64,000 nt of DNA from Actinomadura mexicana (GTDB lineage: Bacteria; Actinomycetota; Actinomycetes; Streptosporangiales; Streptosporangiaceae). Below, in pieces: positions 1 to 6,337 of the stretch. The position numbers were made by a program, and so were the translations under genes. Numbering within the stretch: position 1 is the first letter of the stretch; the number at the start of each line of letters is the position of its first letter. The stretch lies in contig NZ_FZNP01000024.1 of the NCBI RefSeq assembly GCF_900188105.1, forward strand, positions 1 through 64,000, given 5' to 3'. The notes under the pieces were generated by a model. That model was not told the origin of the DNA and ran no database searches. It worked only from the letters and a program-made list of their open reading frames with translations.

Positions 1-20
1 AGGATCAAACTCTCCATCAA
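1..20 (-). rRNA. rrs: 16S rRNA, 5' end only
   Basis: Read on the minus strand, the first bases contain AGAGTTTGATCCT, the universally conserved 5' segment of bacterial 16S rRNA (E. coli positions 8-20). Counting back from it puts the mature 5' end near base 20. The rest of the rrn operon lies outside the window to the left. Confidence 0.95.
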
Positions 21-279
21 GGCCACACGACCAGCCAGGGGGCGAACCCCAGCCGACCAAACCTCAGGAAACAATCCCAGCATCACCATCCCCCCAAAAG
101 GGGACAGCATTGCCTCAAAGAAATCCCCACCACCCCACAAAAGCGAGATGGCACGGGGCGACCCGGCCAAAAAGACCGAGCCGATAAAGGCACTGGCTTT
201 TAACACGCTGTTGAGTTCTCAAGAAACGGACACCCACCGCGCCGAACCCCGCTCCCGCGGTCCCCGGCTCCGGGGCAAC
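21..279 (-). other. 16S rRNA leader (precursor region)
   Basis: This is the transcribed spacer between the rrn promoters and the mature 16S 5' end, read leftward. At about 201-226 the minus strand carries TTGAGAACTCAACAGCG followed by TTAAAAGCCAGTGCC-like sequence, which resembles the conserved antitermination/processing segment of actinobacterial 16S leaders. No protein gene is supported here; the short open frames over it are GC-bias artefacts. Confidence 0.75.
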
Positions 280-285
280 CCTGCT

Positions 286-313
286 AACTTACCAGGCTCA
301 TCTCCGGTGTCAA
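286..313 (-). promoter_or_regulatory. rrn promoter, gene-proximal
   Basis: On the minus strand TTGACA (313-308) is followed after 16 bases by TAAGTT (291-286). The perfect -35 box and a TAnnnT -10 about 265 bases before 16S fit a housekeeping-sigma rrn promoter. Confidence 0.7.
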
Positions 314-569
314 GCCGATCTGGGAAGATCTTTTTGACGAATCGAAGGTTTCCCGGTCCCCCACGCGACGACACAACCCAAGTCGAAGACTCAGAAAGAT
401 CGTTCCGTGGGAGGCGCCCTGCGGGCCGGCCACCTCGCGGCGTCCTGCATCCCGTTGTGGGCTCTCAAACCATCTTACATCGGTCCGAGTGGCGCTCGAA
501 CCACTTTCAGTGGCTTGCTCCCCAGGGCCGGCCGCCTCTCGGCGTCCGCGTCCCCTTGGGGCGAGGACG

Positions 570-598
570 ACATTAAGGCGCCCCGCCGGGACCGTCAA
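570..598 (-). promoter_or_regulatory. rrn promoter, distal
   Basis: On the minus strand TTGACG (598-593) is separated by 17 bases from TAATGT (575-570). It lies about 280 bases upstream of the proximal promoter; multiple tandem rrn promoters are normal in actinomycetes. Confidence 0.6.
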
Positions 599-792
599 AT
601 CGCGGGCCCCACGAACCCGCGCCACTTGTCACCCGTGCACACCGTCCGGTGCGCCGACCTCCCTTTTCACGCGCTACGTGCTTCGGGTCACAGTGGGGTA
701 CCGTGCCTTGACCGCTCTCCCCGAGACGGACCGTCTCACGGGGCGGGAGGTGGCTCCCGGGTCTGCTGTCGCCCGAGGTCAGGAGGAAGCCC

Positions 793-1575
793 GTGAATGT
801 GCCCGCCGGCGTCCGCGCTTCGGCGGAGCGTCTCGTGGTCGCCGCGACGATGGGACCCACGGTTCATGACGTGCACGCTTGGCGGTTCAAGGTTGTCTCC
901 GGCCTGATCGAGGTGCACGCGGACCCGGACAGGCTCCGGCCGAGGCACGACCCCGCGGGACGCGGCCTCCACCTCAGCAGCGGCGCCGCACTGGTGAACC
1001 TGCGCCTGGCCGCCGCGCAACTCGGTCACGAGGCCGTCGTGCGGTTGCTGCCCGATCCCGGACGGCCGTCCGTCCTCGCGTCCGTGCGCCTGGCCGGACG
1101 GCACCGCGTATCCCGCGAGGAGCGGCTTCTCTACGCTGCGACCCTCCGACCGTTCCGCGCCGGTCCACCCTCCGCGGGCGGCCGTCGTCCCCCTTCACCC
1201 GTGGTCGACGAGCTGGCCGGAGTGGCGAGGCTGGAAGGAGCGACGCTTCGCCGGCTTCCGCCGGCGCCTCACTCGACGGGGCAGCGGGGGGTGCTGACCA
1301 CTCGGGGGGACTCCCCTGCCGAGTGGCTTCGCGCCGGCCAGGCTCTCCAGCGTCTCCTGCTGAGCGCGGCAGCCCGCTCGCTCGCCGCGTCGTTCCTCTA
1401 CGAAACGGTCGCCGTACCGGGCGTCGAAGAGGTGACGGAGCCGGGCGAGACCCCGCAGGTCATGCTGGAGATCACGCAGGCGGGGCACGCGCCTACTCCA
1501 GCCGCCGGTAGGTGGACAGGACGAACGACAGGGGCGCGGCCAGCGGCTCGGGCAGCCTTTCCAGCCGTTCCCTGA
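793..1575 (+). CDS. Acg-like FMN nitroreductase family protein, divergent
   Basis: The 260-residue product resembles the actinobacterial Acg/Rv2032 branch of the nitroreductase fold. It has the LHADPDRL..DP.GR.LHLSSGAALVNLRLA block (about residues 36-75) and VVRLLPDP, followed by a C-terminal half with ETVAVPGVEEV. The GTG start at 793 is set by AGGAGGA at 781-787. Family members are usually about 330 residues, so the middle appears shortened, and the usual HNTQPWRF flavin-site motif reads HDVHAWRF. It is therefore an unusual and possibly non-catalytic member. It is a single gene; its 3' end overlaps the convergent methyltransferase by 83 bases, so the true C-terminus may have been altered. 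Acg-type proteins are known as dormancy or stress flavoproteins; no promoter evidence for that is seen here. Confidence 0.6.
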   Translation: MNVPAGVRASAERLVVAATMGPTVHDVHAWRFKVVSGLIEVHADPDRLRPRHDPAGRGLHLSSGAALVNLRLAAAQLGHEAVVRLLPDPGRPSVLASVRLAGRHRVSREERLLYAATLRPFRAGPPSAGGRRPPSPVVDELAGVARLEGATLRRLPPAPHSTGQRGVLTTRGDSPAEWLRAGQALQRLLLSAAARSLAASFLYETVAVPGVEEVTEPGETPQVMLEITQAGHAPTPAAGRWTGRTTGARPAARAAFPAVP

Positions 1576-2344
1576 GCCGCTCGGGCGGAACGTGGTGCGC
1601 GCTCGGCCCCATTCCGACGAGTGTGATCACCTCGCCGTGCGTCAGGACGGTCCCGGTTTCGAGCACCTGGCGCGAGTCCAGCTTGAAGTAGCCGGAGAGC
1701 GCGGTGTCCATGCGCTCGGTCTTGTCCTGGTCGATCGAAAGCAGGCCGAGGGGCTCCACGAGCGTTTCGAGGTGCCGGGGGGACGGAGTCACCGTGAACA
1801 GCAGCCCGTCGTCTCGGAGTACGCGGTGGAACTCGGTCGCGTTGCGCGGGGCGAACACGTTGACGACGGTGTCGGCCGCGCCGTCGCGCAGCGGGAACGG
1901 CCGCCAGAGGTCCGCGACGACGGCGCCGCAGCGCTGATGGGCCTTGGCGGCGCGCCGGGCGGCGTGCTTGGAGATGTCCAGGGCGAGGCCGACGGCGTCG
2001 GGCATCCGGTCGAGGATGCGGCCGAGGTAGTACCCGGTTCCGGCGCCCGCGTCCATGACGAAGGCGGGGTCGGCACGCGCAACGCTCCAGGCGAGCCGGT
2101 CCGCGAGGGCCGCGAAGTGGCCGGTCGTCAGGAACTCGTCTCTCGCGCGGACCATCTCCGGCGTGTCGGCCGTTCCCGGACGGGCGTTGCCCGGCAGAAG
2201 GTTCGCATACCCCTGGCGCGCGATGTCGAAGGCATGCCCTCCCGGGCAGGCCAGGCGGCGGTCGGCCAGTTCCAGGTCGGCTCCGCACACGGGGCACACC
2301 AGGTATCGGACGACATCGGCGAGCATCCGTCCATCATCGACCAT
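1493..2344 (-). CDS. RlmA-family 23S rRNA (guanine-N1) methyltransferase
   Basis: The 283-residue protein has an N-terminal zinc-finger CPVCGADL...LACPGGHAFD (C-x2-C...C-x3-H, about residues 18-40) followed by GYANLLP. A class I SAM fold follows with motif I FVMDAGAGTGYYLG and motif IV VVNVFAPRN. This is the architecture of RlmA/TlrB enzymes, which methylate N1 of G745 or G748 in helix 35 of 23S rRNA; the G748 enzymes contribute to tylosin resistance. Whether this one targets 745 or 748 cannot be read from the sequence. The start at 2344 lacks a good ribosome-binding site, and Met7 at 2326 is an alternative. The gene is convergent with the nitroreductase gene and reads in the same direction as trx upstream. 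Confidence 0.85.
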   Translation of the reverse strand: MVDDGRMLADVVRYLVCPVCGADLELADRRLACPGGHAFDIARQGYANLLPGNARPGTADTPEMVRARDEFLTTGHFAALADRLAWSVARADPAFVMDAGAGTGYYLGRILDRMPDAVGLALDISKHAARRAAKAHQRCGAVVADLWRPFPLRDGAADTVVNVFAPRNATEFHRVLRDDGLLFTVTPSPRHLETLVEPLGLLSIDQDKTERMDTALSGYFKLDSRQVLETGTVLTHGEVITLVGMGPSAHHVPPERLRERLERLPEPLAAPLSFVLSTYRRLE

Positions 2345-2441
2345 GCCCGCAGGGGAAGGGGCGGCGCCGTCTGCTTCTTTGCCCTCTCGCCTCTCCGGCG
2401 CCCGCCGCGCGCCTCGTCCGCGCTACCTGGCGGGCGGCGGG

Positions 2442-2795
2442 TCAGGCATTCGCGCGCCGGCGGACGTCCTCCATGTCGAGGCCGCGGACCTGCTCGATCA
2501 CGTTCTCCAGCACGGACTCGGGCAGCGCGCCCGGCTCGGCGAACACGATCATGCCGTCGCGGATCGCCATCAGCGTGGGGATGGACCGGATGCCGAACCG
2601 CTCCGACAACTCGGCCTCGGCGTCGGTGTCCACCTTGCCGAAGACGACGTCCTCGTGCTTGTCCGCCGACCGCTCGAACACGGGTGCGAACCTCTTGCAC
2701 GGCCCGCACCACTCTGCCCAGAAGTCGACCAGCACGATGCCTTCGCCCTGAGCCACCTCGTCGAAGTTCTCAGCGGTCAGTGTGACCGTGGCCAT
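2442..2795 (-). CDS. trxA: thioredoxin
   Basis: This 117-residue protein is a full-length single-domain thioredoxin with the redox site WCGPC (about residues 29-33) and the cis-proline segment SIPT, so it should reduce protein disulfides in the cytoplasm using thioredoxin reductase. GAGGAG lies 8 bases before the ATG at 2795. No reductase gene is adjacent. It is divergent from a group 2 sigma gene, and the shared 130-base gap holds two divergent GGAAT-N18-type elements, which suggests control by a SigR-type thiol-stress ECF sigma. Known SigR targets in Streptomyces include thioredoxin genes. Confidence 0.93.
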   Translation of the reverse strand: MATVTLTAENFDEVAQGEGIVLVDFWAEWCGPCKRFAPVFERSADKHEDVVFGKVDTDAEAELSERFGIRSIPTLMAIRDGMIVFAEPGALPESVLENVIEQVRGLDMEDVRRRANA

Positions 2796-2830
2796 GTCGG
2801 TTTCTCCTCAGTCGGGGTATCACGACGTAG

Positions 2831-2856
2831 AGCGGCTTACAGCCTCGCAGTATTCC
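2831..2856 (-). promoter_or_regulatory. SigR-like promoter of thioredoxin gene
   Basis: On the minus strand GGAAT (2856-2852) is followed after exactly 18 bases by GCT (2833-2831). The Streptomyces SigR consensus is GGAAT-N18-GTT, so this differs at one base of the -10 triplet. The trx start codon lies 36 bases downstream. Confidence 0.55.
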
Positions 2857-2863
2857 CCACCCG

Positions 2864-2889
2864 GGAATCACAGAGCGGTAATTGGCGTT
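2864..2889 (+). promoter_or_regulatory. SigR-like promoter of group 2 sigma gene
   Basis: GGAAT (2864-2868), 18 bases, GTT (2887-2889): an exact match to the SigR consensus of Streptomyces. The sigma gene start is 37 bases downstream. Its -35 box is 7 bases from the oppositely oriented box serving trx, forming the dyad ATTCC-N7-GGAAT. Confidence 0.65.
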
Positions 2890-2925
2890 CTCCTCCTAGG
2901 GAGATCGCACCGGAGAAGGGTCAGG

Positions 2926-3930
2926 ATGGCTGGAACCCGAACCAAGGGCGACAGGGTCGAAGTCCCCGACAAGGATCTTGTCGGGGCGTACCTCGACCGG
3001 ATCGGCCGTAGCCCCCTGCTCGACGCGCAGGAGGAGGTCGATCTGGCCAAGGCGATCGAAGGGGGCCTGTACGCCGAACAGCTGCTCGACGAGGGGAAGG
3101 TGCCCGAGGGGGCGTCCCGTGAGGAGCTGGCGGAGCTGGCCGCGGCGGGGCTGCGCGCGAAGCAGCGTTTCGTCGAGGCCAATCTGCGGCTGGTCGTCTC
3201 GATCGCCCGGAAGTACCCGACCGACTCGTTGCCCCTCATCGACCTCATCCAGGAAGGGAACCTGGGGCTGATGCGCGCGGTGGAGAAGTTCGACTACCGC
3301 CGCGGCTTCAAGTTCTCCACCTATGCCACCTGGTGGATCCGGCAGGCGATCGGCCGCGGGCTGAGCCACACCGCCCGCACGATCCGCCTGCCGGTCCACG
3401 TCGAGGAGGAGTTGTCGCGACTGCGGCGCGCGGAGCGCCAGCTCAGCCGCGAGCTCGGCAGGGAGCCGTCGCGCGACGAGCTCGCGGGCGCCCTCGGCGC
3501 CAACGCCGAGCACGTCGACGAACTGCTGCGATGGCGGCGCGACCCGGCGAGCCTGGACGCGACCGTCGACGACGCCGGCGAGACGTCCATGGGCGACCTG
3601 CTGCAGGACCCGGACGCCGTCACCCCGGAGGCGGAGATCCTCGCGCTGGACGACATCGAGGGCCTCGGGCGGCTGCTGGACCGGCTCCCCGAGCGCGAGT
3701 CCGCGATCCTGCGGGCCCGGTTCGGGATGGACAGCGGGCAGCCGCTGTCGTACGCGCAGATCGGCGCCCGGTACGGGCTGAGCCACAACCGCGTCCGGCA
3801 GATCACCGACCGTTCGCTGCGGCGGCTGCGGCAGCTGGCCGGCGAGACGGACCTGAGCGGCCGCCGGACGCTCGTCGGCGGCAACGGCACCGCGCCGGAA
3901 CCGGCCACCGCCGGGACCCGGGCGGCCTGA
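2926..3930 (+). CDS. group 2 RNA polymerase sigma factor (HrdD/SigB-like)
   Basis: The 334-residue sigma-70 protein lacks a long region 1.1. It has region 1.2 (DLVGAYLDRIGRSPLL), region 2 (RFVEANLRLVVSIARKY, and TYATWWIRQAIGRGLSHTAR at about residues 133-152), region 3, and region 4 (LPERESAILRARFGM...LSYAQIGARYGLSHNRVRQI). This is the size and layout of nonessential primary-like sigmas such as Streptomyces HrdD or mycobacterial SigB. The ATG at 2926 is preceded by GGAGAAGG; the open frame extends 48 codons further upstream but through the promoter, so the longer start is rejected. In Streptomyces hrdD is a SigR target, and a GGAAT-N18-GTT element sits just upstream here too. Confidence 0.9.
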   Translation: MAGTRTKGDRVEVPDKDLVGAYLDRIGRSPLLDAQEEVDLAKAIEGGLYAEQLLDEGKVPEGASREELAELAAAGLRAKQRFVEANLRLVVSIARKYPTDSLPLIDLIQEGNLGLMRAVEKFDYRRGFKFSTYATWWIRQAIGRGLSHTARTIRLPVHVEEELSRLRRAERQLSRELGREPSRDELAGALGANAEHVDELLRWRRDPASLDATVDDAGETSMGDLLQDPDAVTPEAEILALDDIEGLGRLLDRLPERESAILRARFGMDSGQPLSYAQIGARYGLSHNRVRQITDRSLRRLRQLAGETDLSGRRTLVGGNGTAPEPATAGTRAA

Positions 3931-3969
3931 GCGCGCGCCTGAAGCGGCGTCCCGCCGCATGACCGGCAA

Positions 3970-3999
3970 CAGGGCGGCCCCGGAAACGGGGCCGCCCTG
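3970..3999 (+). terminator. hairpin after sigma gene
   Basis: Thirteen perfectly paired bases (CAGGGCGGCCCCG against its complement) close a GAAA tetraloop, 40 bases after the sigma stop codon. There is no U-tract, as is common for actinomycete terminators. Confidence 0.75.
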
Positions 4000-4078
4000 C
4001 CGCGTCCAAGGCCCGCGAACCCCCGCCGCGCGGGTGCTTCCCGTTCACGCAGGGCGGGGCGTGCCATAGCCTTTCAGG

Positions 4079-5428
4079 GTGAGTACTTCCGCCGCCTTCG
4101 GGGACCTCGACGCCTGGCGCGCCCTCCCCGCTCTCCAGCAGCCTGATTGGGACGATCCGGACGAGGTTGGCGAAGCGGCCGCCGAGCTGGCGGCCCAGCC
4201 GCCGCTCGTCTTCGCCGGTGAATGCGACCAGTTGAAGGCGCAGCTCGCGGACGTCGCCCGCGGTGAGGCGTTCGTCCTGCAGGGCGGCGACTGCGCCGAG
4301 ACGTTCGAGGGGTCGAACGCCGACGCGGTGAAGAACAAGCTGAAGACGCTGCTGCAGATGGCGGTCGTCCTCACCTACGCGGCGAGCGTCCCCGTCGTGA
4401 AGATCGGCCGGATGGCGGGCCAGTACGCCAAGCCGCGCTCCAAGCCCGTGGAGGCCCGCGGCAGCGTGGAGCTGCCCGCCTACCGGGGCGACGCGGTGAA
4501 CGGGTTCGCCTTCGACGCCGCCTCGCGGCGCAACGACCCGAAGCGCCTGCTCAAGGCCTACCACTGCTCTGCGGTGACGCTGAACCTGTGCCGGGCGTTC
4601 ACCAAGGGCGGCTACGCCGATCTGCGCCAGGTGCACGCCTGGAACCAGGACTTCGTCGCGCAGAGCCCGGCGGGTCGCCGCTACGAGCAGCTGGCGGGCG
4701 AGATCGACCGGGCGCTGACGTTCATGAAGGCGTGCGGGGCGAACCCGGACGAGTTCCACGGGGTGGAGTTCTACTCCAGCCACGAGGCGCTTCTGCTGGA
4801 GTACGAGCGCGCGCTGACGCGCATCGACCACCTGAGCGGCCTGCCCTACGACGTGTCCGCGCACTTCCTGTGGATCGGTGAGCGGACCCGGCAGCTGGAC
4901 GGCGCGCACGTCGAGTTCCTGCGCCACATCCGCAACCCGATCGGGGTGAAGCTCGGCCCGACGACCTCGGCCGACGACGCGCTGGCCCTGATGGAGCGGC
5001 TGAACCCCGAGCGCGAGCCCGGCCGGCTCACCTTCATCACCCGCATGGGCGCCGACCGCATCCGCGACACGCTGCCGCCGCTGATCGAGAAGGTGCACCA
5101 GAGCGGGGCCCCCGTAGCGTGGATCTGCGACCCCATGCACGGCAACACGTTCGAGGCGCCGAGCGGGCACAAGACCCGGCGGCTGGACGACGTGCTGGAC
5201 GAGGTGGCCGGGTTCTTCGAGGTCCACCGGGCCCTCGGCACGCACCCGGGCGGCATCCACATCGAGTTCACCGGCGACGACGTGACCGAATGCGTCGGCG
5301 GCGGCCAGGGGCTCGCCGAAGCCGACCTGCACCAGCGCTACGAGACGGCCTGCGACCCGCGGCTCAACCGGGGCCAGTCGCTGGACCTGGCCTTCATGGT
5401 CGCGGAGCTGTACCGCAAGTCCGTCTGA
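4079..5428 (+). CDS. aroF: 3-deoxy-7-phosphoheptulonate synthase, class II
   Basis: This enzyme condenses phosphoenolpyruvate with erythrose 4-phosphate, the first step of the shikimate pathway. The 449-residue protein shows the class II (plant/actinobacterial) signatures FVLQGGDCAE (about residues 62-71), VVKIGRMAGQYAKPRS (about 102-117), the WIGERTRQLDGAH segment, and the C-terminal CDPMHGNT and GGIHIEFTGDDVTECVGG metal and substrate motifs. Length is typical of the family. The GTG start at 4079 begins the N-terminal extension; no strong ribosome-binding site is visible, so the start is moderately certain. It is a single gene with hairpins on both sides. Confidence 0.95.
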   Translation: MSTSAAFGDLDAWRALPALQQPDWDDPDEVGEAAAELAAQPPLVFAGECDQLKAQLADVARGEAFVLQGGDCAETFEGSNADAVKNKLKTLLQMAVVLTYAASVPVVKIGRMAGQYAKPRSKPVEARGSVELPAYRGDAVNGFAFDAASRRNDPKRLLKAYHCSAVTLNLCRAFTKGGYADLRQVHAWNQDFVAQSPAGRRYEQLAGEIDRALTFMKACGANPDEFHGVEFYSSHEALLLEYERALTRIDHLSGLPYDVSAHFLWIGERTRQLDGAHVEFLRHIRNPIGVKLGPTTSADDALALMERLNPEREPGRLTFITRMGADRIRDTLPPLIEKVHQSGAPVAWICDPMHGNTFEAPSGHKTRRLDDVLDEVAGFFEVHRALGTHPGGIHIEFTGDDVTECVGGGQGLAEADLHQRYETACDPRLNRGQSLDLAFMVAELYRKSV

Positions 5429-5475
5429 TCGGGTCCGTTCGATCAACTCGGCCTGACCGTCTCGGCCTGACCGGT

Positions 5476-5507
5476 GCGCGCCCACCCGCCACGTGCGGTG
5501 GGCGCGC
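5476..5507. terminator. hairpin between convergent aroF and rsbW-like genes
   Basis: GCGCGCCCACC(C)GC pairs with GCGGTGGGCGCGC around a 5-base loop with one bulged C. It lies 48 bases past the aroF stop and 48 bases before the end of the convergent gene, so it can act in both directions. Confidence 0.7.
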
Positions 5508-5554
5508 TGCCGGTCGGAGCCCGTGCGGGAGGCGCGTTCCAGGCGGGACGCGTG

Positions 5555-5971
5555 TCAGATGTCGACCTCGGCCCAGACGACCTTTCCGCCGGTCACCGGG
5601 TCGGCGCCCCACGAGTTGGCGAAACGGTCGACGATGAACAGGCCGCGGTGCGACTCGTCCAGGGGGCCGGGGACGGTGAGTCGGGGCAGCTGGGCCGCGC
5701 GGTCGCGGACCTCGACGCGGACCCGCCCGCTGCCGCGCAGCAACCGCAGCTCCAACGCCGTCCCGGCGTGCCGGACGGCGTTGGCGACGAGCTCTGCCAC
5801 GATCGCGGTGACGAGCTCCTCACGGTCCATGAGCGCCCAGGTGCGCATGGTCCGGGCCGCGAGTCGCCTCGCGTACTCGACCGCCTCGGTCTGGGGCGCC
5901 GCGCGCAGCGTGGTCTCGGTCATCGGGTCGGTCACTCCGCCCGCTCGCCGTTCTTCATCGTTTCCCTTCAC
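5555..5971 (-). CDS. RsbW-like ATP-binding anti-sigma regulatory kinase
   Basis: The 138-residue protein is a stand-alone HATPase_c_2 (GHKL) domain of the RsbW/SpoIIAB type. It has the N-box ELVTAIVAELVANAVRHAG (about residues 52-70), VRVEVRDR, and a glycine-rich RGLFIVDRFANSWG segment. Such proteins bind a sigma factor or phosphorylate a STAS antagonist. The GTG start overlaps the stop of the STAS gene upstream (GTGA), implying translational coupling and a matched kinase/antagonist pair; Met17 is an alternative start with a GGAG nearby. It is the last gene of a leftward operon beginning with the PP2C-phosphatase gene. The target sigma is not identifiable within the window. Confidence 0.85.
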   Translation of the reverse strand: MKGNDEERRAGGVTDPMTETTLRAAPQTEAVEYARRLAARTMRTWALMDREELVTAIVAELVANAVRHAGTALELRLLRGSGRVRVEVRDRAAQLPRLTVPGPLDESHRGLFIVDRFANSWGADPVTGGKVVWAEVDI

Positions 5972-6306
5972 CGCCCATCGGCCGAAGCCTCCTCCGCCGG
6001 GCCCTCGATGAGGAAGCGGTCGAGCCCGGTCGTGCGCAGCACGTTCTCGACGCGGCCGTAGGCCCCGGTGACCGTGAGCGTGGCGTTCTGCGCACGCGCG
6101 TGCTTGTACGCGCGGACGAGAACGTTCAGGCCGGAGGAGTCACAGAAGTCGACCGCCGCGAGATCGACGACGACCGACCGCTCGCCCGCGTCCACGAGCT
6201 CGGTCAGCCGAGCGCGCAGCTCGTCGGAGGAGTGCAGGTCTATCGAGCCGCGCGCGGCGATCGTCGCACGGCCGTCCTGTCGTGTCGTGTGCAAGGCAAG
6301 CCCCAC
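5968..6306 (-). CDS. STAS-domain anti-anti-sigma factor (RsbV-like)
   Basis: The 112-residue STAS protein has the phosphorylation-site segment VDFCDSSGLNVLV, in which a conserved serine is normally phosphorylated by the partner kinase and dephosphorylated by a PP2C phosphatase. The unphosphorylated form would sequester the kinase. I chose the GTG at 6306 because the product then begins MGLALHTTRQDGRA, typical for the family; a longer frame to 6366 would run into the upstream phosphatase gene. It sits 31 bases after that gene and overlaps the kinase gene by 4 bases, giving a phosphatase-antagonist-kinase order within one operon. Confidence 0.85.
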   Translation of the reverse strand: MGLALHTTRQDGRATIAARGSIDLHSSDELRARLTELVDAGERSVVVDLAAVDFCDSSGLNVLVRAYKHARAQNATLTVTGAYGRVENVLRTTGLDRFLIEGPAEEASADGR

Positions 6307-6337
6307 GCCACCCCACCTTACCGATTGTTGGTCTCCA

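Noticed and set aside
488..508. tRNA T-arm-like hairpin on the minus strand (AGTGG TTCGAGCG CCACT) in the rrn upstream region.
   Set aside because: The loop is 8 bases, and no acceptor, D or anticodon arms can be drawn around it.
148..869. Several short open frames in both strands near the left edge.
   Set aside because: They cover the rRNA leader and promoters and show no protein-like composition or ribosome-binding sites.
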